A DNA stretch of 6,158 nucleotides from Armatimonadota bacterium. GTDB taxonomy: Bacteria; Armatimonadota; DTGP01; JAHWJO01. The stretch spans positions 1 through 6,158 of the forward strand of contig JAHWJO010000303.1 of NCBI GenBank assembly GCA_019348365.1. The letters run 5' to 3'. Positions 1 to 4,777 of this stretch are shown piece after piece. The position numbers were made by a program, and so were the translations under genes. How positions within the stretch are numbered: the stretch's first letter is position 1; each line of letters opens with the position of its first letter. Under the pieces are notes generated by a model. It was given only the letters and a program-made list of their open reading frames with translations. It was not told the origin of the DNA and made no database searches.

Positions 1-1
1 G

Positions 2-103
2 GAGGCGGTTCTGTACGGCCCTTCATCGGCGAGGGAACGCGCTCGCACGGCTCTGAAAGCGGCGGAACGCCTCATGCAACTCACGGAGCAGAGGGTGGTG
101 TAG
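2..103 (+). CDS. C-terminal end of an unidentified protein (5' end outside window)
   Basis: The frame is open from the window edge to a TAG at 101-103 and gives 33 residues, starting EAVLYGPSS and ending LTEQRVV. The tail is rich in Ala, Arg, Leu and Glu and would form an amphipathic helix, and codon choice favours G/C at third positions as in the other genes here. No domain can be recognised from so short a piece, so no function is assigned. It runs in the same direction as the XRE gene 98 bp downstream, but the gap contains an operator-like site, so the two are probably separate transcription units. It could be a chance open frame, because only 33 codons are visible. Confidence 0.5.
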   Translation, partial: EAVLYGPSSARERARTALKAAERLMQLTEQRVV

Positions 104-154
104 CCCCCGGATACACTCCAGATGTGTTGAGGCTTCAACCCCCCGGAAGGCATC

Positions 155-176
155 CTATTCGATAGATCATTCTATC
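155..176. promoter_or_regulatory. Operator-like palindrome upstream of the XRE gene
   Basis: GATAGA-TCAT-TCTATC at 161-176 is an inverted repeat with perfect 6-bp arms and a 4-bp centre. A third half-site, CTAT at 155-158, forms a second small palindrome with the left arm (CTAT-TCG-ATAG, 155-165). The block lies 25 bp before the ATG of the XRE gene, where such proteins often bind to repress themselves. Dimeric XRE proteins typically bind short inverted repeats of about this size. No convincing -35/-10 pair was found around it (a TTGAGG at 127-132 has no good partner). Binding is inference. Confidence 0.4.
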
Positions 177-201
177 TCTTCGTCCAACAGGAGCTACTCT
201 T

Positions 202-552
202 ATGGCGACTTCCATCGGCCCGATCTTAAAACGACTCCGGGAGCGCAGCCGGCTCACCCAGCAGGATGTGGTGGATTACGCGAATATCGACCGCAGCGCC
301 AGCTACGTCTCGGCCATTGAAACCGGCAAAACCAGCCCGACGCTGTTCGAGCTGGAGCGGATCGCGCAGGTGTTCCGCACCACGGCGGTGGACCTCATCC
401 TTGAAGCGCAGGAAGGCCAATCGGCGGCCCCCACCGGCGGGGACGTTCAGCGCATCCTCGCCCTGTACGAGCGGCTCCCGGAGAACCAGCGCGACCTGGC
501 GGTGGACCTCCTCCAATTCCTGGTGGACCGGAGCGCGAAGCCCGGTGGATGA
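202..552 (+). CDS. XRE-family helix-turn-helix transcriptional regulator
   Basis: This 116-aa cytoplasmic DNA-binding protein has a Cro/C1-type (XRE) HTH at about residues 6-66. It opens with IGPILKRLRERSRLTQQDV. The recognition-helix region is SYVSAIETGKTSPTLFEL at 34-51, and LERIAQVF follows, all characteristic of the family. Residues 70-80 look like a Gly/Ala/Pro linker. Residues 82-110 are predicted helical (VQRILALYERLP then DLLQFLVDR) and may serve in dimerisation. AGGAG at 189-193 lies 8 nt before the ATG and fixes the start. The protein is short, with one DNA-binding domain and no sensor or peptidase domain, so it is a small repressor type. An operator-like palindrome lies 25 bp upstream and a hairpin 37 bp downstream, suggesting a monocistronic, possibly autoregulated unit. 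No toxin or other partner gene adjoins it. Family assignment is firm; target genes are unknown. Confidence 0.93.
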   Translation: MATSIGPILKRLRERSRLTQQDVVDYANIDRSASYVSAIETGKTSPTLFELERIAQVFRTTAVDLILEAQEGQSAAPTGGDVQRILALYERLPENQRDLAVDLLQFLVDRSAKPGG

Positions 553-588
553 GGGTCTTCCGCAGGCGATTCCATCCCGCAGAATGAA

Positions 589-620
589 GACGGCCCTGGA
601 GCGAAAGCCCCAGAGCCGTC
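589..620 (+). terminator. GAAA-capped hairpin after the XRE gene, probable transcript end
   Basis: GACGGC (589-594) pairs with GCCGTC (615-620), CTGG (596-599) with CCAG (610-613), and GC (601-602) with GC (607-608), closed by a GAAA tetraloop at 603-606. Two single C/A oppositions interrupt the stem (595/614 and 600/609). This gives 12 G/C-rich pairs starting 37 bp after the stop codon. The T-run (TTTTT, 635-639) comes about 14 nt after the stem and not directly behind it, so it is not a textbook intrinsic terminator. It may instead be a 3'-end stabiliser or part of a small structured RNA. Confidence 0.45.
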
Positions 621-652
621 CGGAGAGAGGAAGGTTTTTGTCCTTTGTGGGT

Positions 653-678
653 TCACTCTCTCTATAGAACGGGAGTGA
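653..678. other. Second hairpin in the gap after the XRE gene
   Basis: TCACTC (653-658) and GAGTGA (673-678) are perfect inverted arms. A T-G and a C-G pair extend the stem inward, leaving a 10-nt loop (661-670). Together with the hairpin at 589-620 it is the only structure I see in the gene-free stretch 553-742. No ORF with a ribosome binding site is present there. Confidence 0.3.
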
Positions 679-742
679 GCCGGATTAAAGAGGAAGCTGA
701 ACGAGCAACGCAAGTCCCCGTGAATTCCTTCTGAGATCGGTG

Positions 743-907
743 TAGGACTTACGCAGCGACTTGGAAGAATCTGTCATTCTGAGCGAAGCGAAGAATCTGC
801 GTGTATTCTCGCATACTCCCACCTATTCTCGTGCATGCGTTGATTGAAACGCAGATTCTTCGCTTCGCCCAGAATGACAAATGGCGATATGTTTTGCGTA
901 AGTCCTG
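743..907. mobile_element. MITE-like element, 165 bp, no coding capacity
   Basis: The ends are inverted copies: AGGACTTACGCA at 744-755 and TGCGTAAGTCCT at 895-906, a perfect 12-bp match. Inside, 771-802 and 849-880 form a second inverted repeat that matches at 30 of 32 positions, so the element would fold into a long stem with a 46-nt loop. The loop has an 8-bp direct repeat, TATTCTCG, at 804-811 and 824-831. CGGTG occurs directly outside both ends (738-742 and 908-912), as expected of a 5-bp target-site duplication. There is no transposase; such elements are moved in trans. The internal core (CATTCTGAGCGAAGCGAAG on the left arm) resembles an intergenic repeat I recall from other environmental bacterial genomes; that is memory, not a search. 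The transposase family is not assigned. Confidence 0.65.
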
Positions 908-931
908 CGGTGAACAGAAGAGATACGGAGA

Positions 932-1129
932 CTACGGGCCGGATCTCTGCATCCTCTCCATCGAGAGCATCGCGGTATCTTCGTGAACGACCATGGGAGG
1001 GCGTTCGGGACAAGTGACGGCGGCAAACAGGGCGGCGAGAATCGGAACGATGAATGTGATGAAGAGAAGCTTGGCGAGCGAGATTTCTCTGGGGGGACTG
1101 GGATAGGTAGATAAGCCGGATTTTTCCAT
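932..1129 (-). CDS. Possible small single-pass membrane protein (65 aa)
   Basis: Starting at the ATG at 1129, the frame encodes 65 residues. There is a 20-residue polar N-terminus (MEKSGLSTYPSPPREISLAK), then a hydrophobic span at about 21-39 (LLFITFIVPILAALFAAVT) ending at Cys40, then a 25-residue polar tail with PERPP. CAGGAG lies 6 nt before this ATG on the minus strand, whereas an in-frame ATG 6 nt upstream is directly against the AGGAG, so the inner start is preferred. The frame stays open upstream to 1372, but that part reads like non-coding sequence. The segment before Cys40 is a poor lipobox (Thr at -1), so an anchored membrane peptide is more likely than a lipoprotein. The stop lies 24 bp from the MITE edge. 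No family is recognised. A good RBS, a candidate promoter and a clean membrane span support it; short length and lack of a known relative count against it. Confidence 0.45.
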   Translation of the reverse strand: MEKSGLSTYPSPPREISLAKLLFITFIVPILAALFAAVTCPERPPMVVHEDTAMLSMERMQRSGP

Positions 1130-1157
1130 GTCCATCTCCTGCGTCGGATCGCAGAGG

Positions 1158-1193
1158 TTATCAGATAAGAATCCTATTGGAGCCGCACAGCAA
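1158..1193 (-). promoter_or_regulatory. Candidate promoter with overlapping palindrome, for the 65-aa ORF
   Basis: On the minus strand TTGCTG (1193-1188) and TCTTAT (1170-1165) are separated by 17 nt, an acceptable but weak sigma-70-like pair (3/6 and 4/6 matches to consensus). A perfect 11-bp palindrome, TTATCAGATAA at 1158-1168, overlaps the -10 hexamer, a position suited to a repressor site. The RBS of the 65-aa ORF follows 17 nt further on. Confidence 0.3.
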
Positions 1194-1204
1194 GGAGGCC
1201 AGGC

Positions 1205-1216
1205 CAGGGATCCCTG
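1205..1216. repeat. 12-bp perfect palindrome
   Basis: CAGGGATCCCTG is fully self-complementary with no spacer. It lies upstream of the candidate promoter for the 65-aa ORF. It could be a protein-binding site; without a loop it is not a terminator. It is one of several palindromes in the gene-free stretch 1130-1546, which otherwise shows no credible ORF, RNA gene or long repeat. Confidence 0.3.
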
Positions 1217-1322
1217 ATACCTTTCTTTCCTTTTTAGATAGAAGTCTCCGGAAGTTAAGCCGGGGAATAAGCAGACTGTGCGTTGTCTTAGCCTTACCCG
1301 GTGAATTACCGAACGAAACGAT

Positions 1323-1371
1323 CCCGGTACGTTATGCCGTATCGGGCCGATAATCTGCCGAGTCATCGGCA
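1323..1371 (-). terminator. Two tandem hairpins beyond the permease genes
   Basis: TGCCGA-GTCA-TCGGCA (1356-1371) has perfect 6-bp arms. CCCGGTACG (1323-1331) and CGTATCGGG (1338-1346) form a 9-bp stem with one mismatch and a 6-nt loop. Read on the minus strand, they come 176 bp after the stop of the second permease gene, and the second is followed by ATCGTTTCGTT, only a weak T-rich tract. They may end the permease transcript; equally they may be operator sites. Neither role is demonstrated. Confidence 0.25.
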
Positions 1372-1546
1372 TTCACATTTGTTACAAAAACGAGATGGAG
1401 GGAATCGCCTGCCTGCTAGTTACCGGCAAGAGTGAAAACGGAATGCGCGTTGTTTCCAACGGAGGATGGCCGGAGAGAGGGGGAGGTCAGAGAAAGGAAT
1501 GAGGAGAGGAGAAAGCCGTCCTTATACCTTACCGACTCCGGAGCCG

Positions 1547-2479
1547 TTACGAATTGCCGACGCGGGAATCGAGGATGACGGCCCCCAGTAACAGAAATCC
1601 AATCGCCAGAGTCTGCCATGTGCTGTCGATGCCCAGCAGGTTGCAGCCGTTGTGCAGCAGGCCGAGAGTCGCCACGCCGAGAATCGTGCCGAGGACGGAG
1701 GCGTAGCCCCCGTCGATGCGGGTGCCGCCCAGCACCACCGCCGTGATCACCTCGAATTCCAGGCCCATGCCCGCGTCGGGTACGGCGGTCTCCGCCCGCG
1801 CCGCGATGAGGAGTCCGGCGAGGCCCGCCAGCGCCCCCGTCAGGGTGTAGACGCTCACCCCGAGCCGTCCCACCGGGATGCCCGAGAAGAGCGCGGCCCG
1901 CTCGTTCTGCCCCTGCGCGATCAGCGACCGCCCGTAGGCGGTGCGCCGGAGGGCCAGCGATGCCGCCACCGCCACCGCTCCGGCGAGGATCGCGGTGGCC
2001 GGAACGTATCCCGCCACCCAGGTGTCGGCGAGGGCAATGACCGGGTCGGGGAGGCCGGAGACGGGGTCGCCGTGGGTGAGGACGTACGCCAGCGACCGCG
2101 CCCCGGCCCAGGTGGCGAGCGTGACGATGACCGGCGAGAGGCGCAGTCCGCCGATCAGCCCGCCGTTCAGTCCACCGATCAACAGTCCGATCCCGACTGC
2201 GCTCAGGAGGGCGAACAGAAGCGGCGACGGCGCGCGGAGGGCGAGGAGTCCCGCCGCCATGCCCGCCAGCCCTGCCGTGCTCCCCACGGAGAGGTCGATC
2301 CCGCCCGTGAGGATGACGAGCGTCATCCCCGTGGCGATGAGGGCGACTTCCGCGTACTGGCGGGCGGCGGTGAGGAGGTTGTCCGGGGTGGCGAACTGGG
2401 GGGCGCGCCAGGAGAAGTACGCTACCACCACGGTCAGGGCGACGATCACGCCCGCCTCGCGGGGGATGCGGAGGGTCAT
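1547..2479 (-). CDS. Sugar ABC transporter permease, RbsC-like (BPD_transp_2), second of a pair
   Basis: This 310-aa inner-membrane protein has some 8-10 hydrophobic segments and belongs to the CUT2-type branched-chain/ribose permease family (PF02653). Family landmarks are TGGIDLSVGS at 58-67, GLNGGLIG at 103-110, SPVIVTLAT at 115-123, the cytoplasmic coupling loop GQNERAALFSGI at 190-201 (the segment that contacts the ATPase), and VLGGTRIDGG at 249-258. Its length is usual for the family. GGAGG lies 4 nt before the ATG. It follows the first permease gene by 31 bp on the same strand, so the two are almost certainly cotranscribed and should form a heteromeric channel, as in two-permease systems such as LsrC/LsrD or the rhamnose transporters. 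Substrate cannot be read from the sequence. No ATPase or periplasmic binding protein gene is in view; these must come from elsewhere. The family call is firm. Confidence 0.95.
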   Translation of the reverse strand: MTLRIPREAGVIVALTVVVAYFSWRAPQFATPDNLLTAARQYAEVALIATGMTLVILTGGIDLSVGSTAGLAGMAAGLLALRAPSPLLFALLSAVGIGLLIGGLNGGLIGGLRLSPVIVTLATWAGARSLAYVLTHGDPVSGLPDPVIALADTWVAGYVPATAILAGAVAVAASLALRRTAYGRSLIAQGQNERAALFSGIPVGRLGVSVYTLTGALAGLAGLLIAARAETAVPDAGMGLEFEVITAVVLGGTRIDGGYASVLGTILGVATLGLLHNGCNLLGIDSTWQTLAIGFLLLGAVILDSRVGNS

Positions 2480-2510
2480 GCCGCCTCCATCGAAGGGGAG
2501 TGGCCGGGAG

Positions 2511-3503
2511 TCATGCCGCTTCCGCCTTCCGCTGCGCGAGCCGGTCCCCGATAGCCGCGAGCAGCAGCACCCCGGCGATCACCATCCGGTACCAGTCCAC
2601 GGGGATGTTGAAGAGGAGCAGCGCGTTGTTGAGGAGCCGCAGGAGCATGGCTCCCAGAACGGCCCCGACGATGCTCCCCTGCCCTCCCCGGATGCTCACC
2701 CCGCCGATGACGCAGGCGGCGATCACGTCCAGTTCGTAGCCAAGGGCGGCTTTGCTCTGCATGGCGCCGGAGGAGGCCGCGAGGAGGAAGCCCGCGACCG
2801 ACGCGCAGACCCCCGAAATCCCGTAGGCGAGCGGCTTGAGGCGGCGGACCGGAACCCCGGAGACCCGGCAGGCCTCTTCGTTGCCGCCCAGCGCGTAGAG
2901 TCGCCGGCCTGGCGCGCTGCGGGTCATGAACGTCGAGAGTCCCACCGTGACGAGGAGCAGGACGGCGAGGGGGAACAGCCCGAACCCCATGGAGGTGAAC
3001 GGGGGAGCCAGCGGGCCGATCTCCTGGGCGTTCGTCATCAGGGTGAGCGCAGCCCGGTACAGGCCCAGCGTGGCGAGGGTGACGACGATGGGCGGGAGGC
3101 GGAGCATGGAGACCAGCAGGCCGTTCAGCAGTCCCGCCGTCGCTCCGAGGAAGAGCCCGGCGGCCAGGGCGAGCGGCAGCGGCCACCCGGCCACGAGCGC
3201 CAGGGCCGTCCCTCCCGCCGACAGCACGAGGATCGAGGCGATGGAGAGATCGATCCCGCCGACGATCAGCACCACCGCCTCCCCGCAGGCCATGATGCCG
3301 ATGACCGACGTATCGAAGCCGACGGCGAGCAGGTTGCCGGGGCTGCGGAACGCGGGACTGCCCAGCGTCAGCACGACGGCGAGCAGCAGCAGCAGGACCA
3401 GCGCGGGAAACTCCCGCCCGATGACGAGTACGCGAGTGAGCGGTTGGGGCGGTGCGGACGGGGTGGATTGCAACGGCAACCTCAATAGGAGTGAGGGGAA
3501 CAA
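2511..3503 (-). CDS. Sugar ABC transporter permease, RbsC-like (BPD_transp_2), first of a pair
   Basis: This is a 330-aa multi-pass inner-membrane permease of the same CUT2 family as its downstream neighbour. Landmarks are VGGIDLSIAS at 81-90, GLLNGLL at 124-130, PPIVVTLATLG at 137-147, the coupling loop GGNEEACRVSGVPV at 206-219, and VIGGVSIRGGQGS at 265-277. The two proteins share these motifs but differ elsewhere, so they look like diverged paralogues and not a recent duplication. The start is a TTG (3503-3501) with GAGG 8 nt upstream. The nearest other in-frame TTG codons (7, 9 and 11) lack an SD; an N-terminal tail of about 30 residues precedes the first membrane span. It is the first gene of the unit: immediately upstream the DNA turns to the divergent prepilin unit, so an ATPase gene does not precede it. 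A TATTAT box lies 28 nt upstream of the start. Confidence 0.95.
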   Translation of the reverse strand: MFPSLLLRLPLQSTPSAPPQPLTRVLVIGREFPALVLLLLLAVVLTLGSPAFRSPGNLLAVGFDTSVIGIMACGEAVVLIVGGIDLSIASILVLSAGGTALALVAGWPLPLALAAGLFLGATAGLLNGLLVSMLRLPPIVVTLATLGLYRAALTLMTNAQEIGPLAPPFTSMGFGLFPLAVLLLVTVGLSTFMTRSAPGRRLYALGGNEEACRVSGVPVRRLKPLAYGISGVCASVAGFLLAASSGAMQSKAALGYELDVIAACVIGGVSIRGGQGSIVGAVLGAMLLRLLNNALLLFNIPVDWYRMVIAGVLLLAAIGDRLAQRKAEAA

Positions 3504-3530
3504 ATGACCTTCCTCTGGGCGTCCCCCCGG

Positions 3531-3537
3531 TATAATA
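3531..3537. promoter_or_regulatory. Shared -10 box, candidate bidirectional promoter
   Basis: TATAATA at 3531-3537 gives a perfect TATAAT -10 hexamer on the + strand (3531-3536) and TATTAT, one mismatch from consensus, on the minus strand (3537-3532). On each side an SD and start codon follow at a suitable distance: AGGAGG at 3553-3558 and ATG 3571 on +, GAGG at 3515-3512 and TTG 3503 on minus. No good -35 hexamer is visible for either direction, so an activator or another sigma factor may be involved. Confidence 0.45.
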
Positions 3538-3570
3538 GCCAGTTCGTCTGCCAGGAGGTCCGATCACCCG

Positions 3571-3684
3571 ATGATTCGATTCAGAGACGGGAATCTCCTC
3601 GTAGTAGAGCAACAGGGGGCGAGAGTCGTCCCCTACTTGATGATCTCCGGAAGTAAGAGGGGATTCAATTCCGGAAGAGAATGA
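3571..3684 (+). CDS. Possible 37-aa small ORF upstream of the prepilin gene
   Basis: The frame runs from ATG 3571 to TGA 3682-3684 and encodes a 37-residue peptide starting MIRFRDGNLLVVEQQGARVV and ending FNSGRE. AGGAGG at 3553-3558 precedes it, but with a long 12-nt spacing. The perfect TATAAT lies 34 nt upstream of the ATG, and the prepilin gene begins 41 nt after the stop. It has no signal peptide, and its first half would form beta strands. It may be a leader peptide, an uncharacterised small protein, the remnant of a longer gene, or chance. I do not recognise it. Confidence 0.3.
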   Translation: MIRFRDGNLLVVEQQGARVVPYLMISGSKRGFNSGRE

Positions 3685-3725
3685 GGTGAAGGAAACGAGC
3701 GAGGGCTGCCCGGAAGGAGGGCGGA

Positions 3726-4496
3726 ATGAAACGAAGGGGATTCACCCTCATCGAGATGCTGGTGGTGGTCGCCATTCTGGGGATTCTGGCGGCGCTGCTG
3801 ATGCCGGTGCTCGTCGGCGTACGCGCGAAAGGGCGTCAGACCACCTGCATCAGTAATCAGAAGCAGATCGGTGCGGCTTTCATCATGTACCAGGAAACCT
3901 GGGACGATCTCTTCCCGGCGTACCGGCGGAATCGCCTGCCTGCCGGGAGTTCGGGGGGATGCGGTTCTTCCTGCCACTGGTCTCCCCCCCTGGAGCCGTT
4001 CCTGAAAAACCCGTTGCTCAACGCGCGGAAAAACAGTGAGACGGTCTTCCTCTGTCCTTCCGCCGAGAACACGCAGATGAACTCCTACGCGATGAACCTG
4101 AACCTCGGCGATACGTTTCTCCGGCCCGGCCAAACGCGACCCGAACGGCGGGTGGAAACCTCCGGCGTCATCCTGGCCGACGTGAAGTCCCCGGCTCAGA
4201 CCGTCCTCATCTACGATACCCCCGTGCCGGACGACAGTGGACGCCGGGAGCCGGATTTCTGGGGCGCCCGATGGGCGTACTGGAAGGAGGCCCAGCCCGG
4301 CGAGCTGGCGGAGGTCCGGACCATCCCCTCCACGGGGAACAGCCGCGCCATCATGCCGCAGTTTCCCCGCCACGGCGGCGGCAACGTGGTGAGCTTCGTG
4401 GATGGTCATGTGCGCTGGCTGACGAACCTCAGCCGCTACGTGGGTGTCGATTCCGGGAGCCGACGTTCGGGGACGGAAGGGTTCCGGATCAACTGA
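3726..4496 (+). CDS. Prepilin-like exported protein with H-X9-DG motif (DUF1559-related)
   Basis: The 256-aa protein begins with a type IV prepilin leader: MKRRG then FTLIEMLVVVAILGILAALL. Prepilin peptidase should cut after Gly5 and methylate Phe6; Glu10 is mature position 5, the residue needed for pilin assembly. The hydrophobic helix spans about 6-31. The family block CISNQKQIGAAFIMYQ is at 41-56, FLCPS at 108-112 and SYAMN at 120-124. RHGGGNVVSFVDGH at 215-228 gives the H-X9-DG motif (His216, Asp226-Gly227). Length is normal. AGGAGG lies 5 nt before the ATG. A Gly/Ser-rich insert at 74-84 holds Cys79 and Cys83, which may form a disulfide with each other or with Cys41/Cys110. No secretion or pilus assembly gene is nearby; such solitary genes occur in many copies in Armatimonadota and Planctomycetota. 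Its precise role is unknown. Confidence 0.93.
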   Translation: MKRRGFTLIEMLVVVAILGILAALLMPVLVGVRAKGRQTTCISNQKQIGAAFIMYQETWDDLFPAYRRNRLPAGSSGGCGSSCHWSPPLEPFLKNPLLNARKNSETVFLCPSAENTQMNSYAMNLNLGDTFLRPGQTRPERRVETSGVILADVKSPAQTVLIYDTPVPDDSGRREPDFWGARWAYWKEAQPGELAEVRTIPSTGNSRAIMPQFPRHGGGNVVSFVDGHVRWLTNLSRYVGVDSGSRRSGTEGFRIN

Positions 4497-4507
4497 TTTA
4501 TGGGGCA

Positions 4508-4535
4508 GTCCAACATCTAAGGTCCAAAGTCCAAG
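4508..4535. repeat. Heptamer array, four units of GTCCAAN type
   Basis: Four consecutive 7-bp units are visible: GTCCAAC, ATCTAAG, GTCCAAA and GTCCAAG. Three are near identical and the second is degenerate. The array begins 11 bp after the prepilin stop codon. Short 7-bp tandem repeats of this kind (STRRs) are known from cyanobacteria and recur between genes; whether this one is genome-wide is unknown. Confidence 0.55.
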
Positions 4536-4559
4536 GTTCCCCTCTCCCCGCCCTTCGCC

Positions 4560-4611
4560 AGGGCCCGGCCCTCTGCCCTTCGGGCATTCACCCGCCCCTC
4601 TCTCAGAGAGA
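4560..4611. terminator. Three consecutive hairpins downstream of the prepilin gene
   Basis: AGGGCC-C-GGCCCT (4560-4572), TGCCC-TTC-GGGCA (4574-4586) and TCTCTC-A-GAGAGA (4599-4611) follow each other closely, each with perfect arms. None is followed by a run of T, so they do not fit an intrinsic terminator well. Their place between two convergent genes suggests transcript ending or mRNA 3'-end protection. The surrounding C-rich DNA looks like a dispersed intergenic repeat. Confidence 0.35.
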
Positions 4612-4645
4612 ATGTGATACGACCCGACAAGTTGTACATTCAGAT

Positions 4646-4694
4646 CCCTCTCCCAGCATTGAGAGTAGGTCAGCGCATAGCGCGGGGGTGAGGG
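4646..4694. repeat. Branched inverted repeat in the convergent gap
   Basis: CCCTCTCCC (4646-4654) and GGGTGAGGG (4686-4694) are inverted copies with one mismatch. Between them sits a small perfect stem, GCGC-ATA-GCGC (4673-4683); CTCTC (4648-4652) can alternatively pair with GAGAG (4661-4665). The structure resembles a degraded REP-like palindromic intergenic repeat. It may act on transcripts arriving from either side. Confidence 0.4.
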
Positions 4695-4735
4695 CGATTT
4701 CCGACTTTTAGACTCAGAAGATCGGGGTGAAGACC

Positions 4736-4767
4736 ACTGCCTACTGCTTACTGCCTGCCGCCTACTG
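4736..4767. repeat. Heptamer array, four ACTGCCT-type units plus a partial
   Basis: The units are ACTGCCT, ACTGCTT, ACTGCCT and GCCGCCT, followed by ACTG. The array ends 10 bp before the stop codon of the minus-strand gene at 4778. It has the same 7-bp period as the array at 4508-4535 but an unrelated unit. In one frame it would encode a TAYCLLP-like peptide, a typical source of false ORFs. Confidence 0.6.
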
Positions 4768-4777
4768 GAGTAATCCG

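Noticed and set aside
774..1026. ORFs of 61-79 aa on both strands across the MITE-like element
   Set aside because: They read through the inverted repeat, giving peptides such as VILGEAKNLRF and CHSGRSEESAF that are typical translations of this kind of repeat; none has a good RBS.
1130..1372. Longer form of the 65-aa ORF starting at 1372
   Set aside because: The extra 81 residues are compositionally unlike a protein, cover palindromes and the candidate promoter, and no SD supports the upstream start.
1395..1502. 35-aa + strand ORF (MEGIACLLVTGKS...)
   Set aside because: No SD at a usable distance, low-complexity purine-rich end, no recognisable features.
1510..1546. Intrinsic terminator right after the second permease gene
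   Set aside because: GGCTCCGGAGTC is self-complementary but has no loop and no following T-run.
1652..3507. Long + strand ORFs, including frames of 300 and 515 aa, opposite the permease genes
   Set aside because: They are antisense shadows of two clear permeases, rich in Arg, Gly, Pro and Glu as expected from reading GC-rich membrane-protein DNA backwards.
2476..3612. 378-aa minus-strand frame overlapping the first permease
   Set aside because: Most of it is the permease gene read in another frame, giving an Arg/Pro/Ala-rich sequence with no family motif; the permease frame has clear conserved motifs.
4499..4777. CRISPR array
   Set aside because: The repeats are 7 bp and contiguous, without spacers of 25-40 bp, and no cas gene is present.
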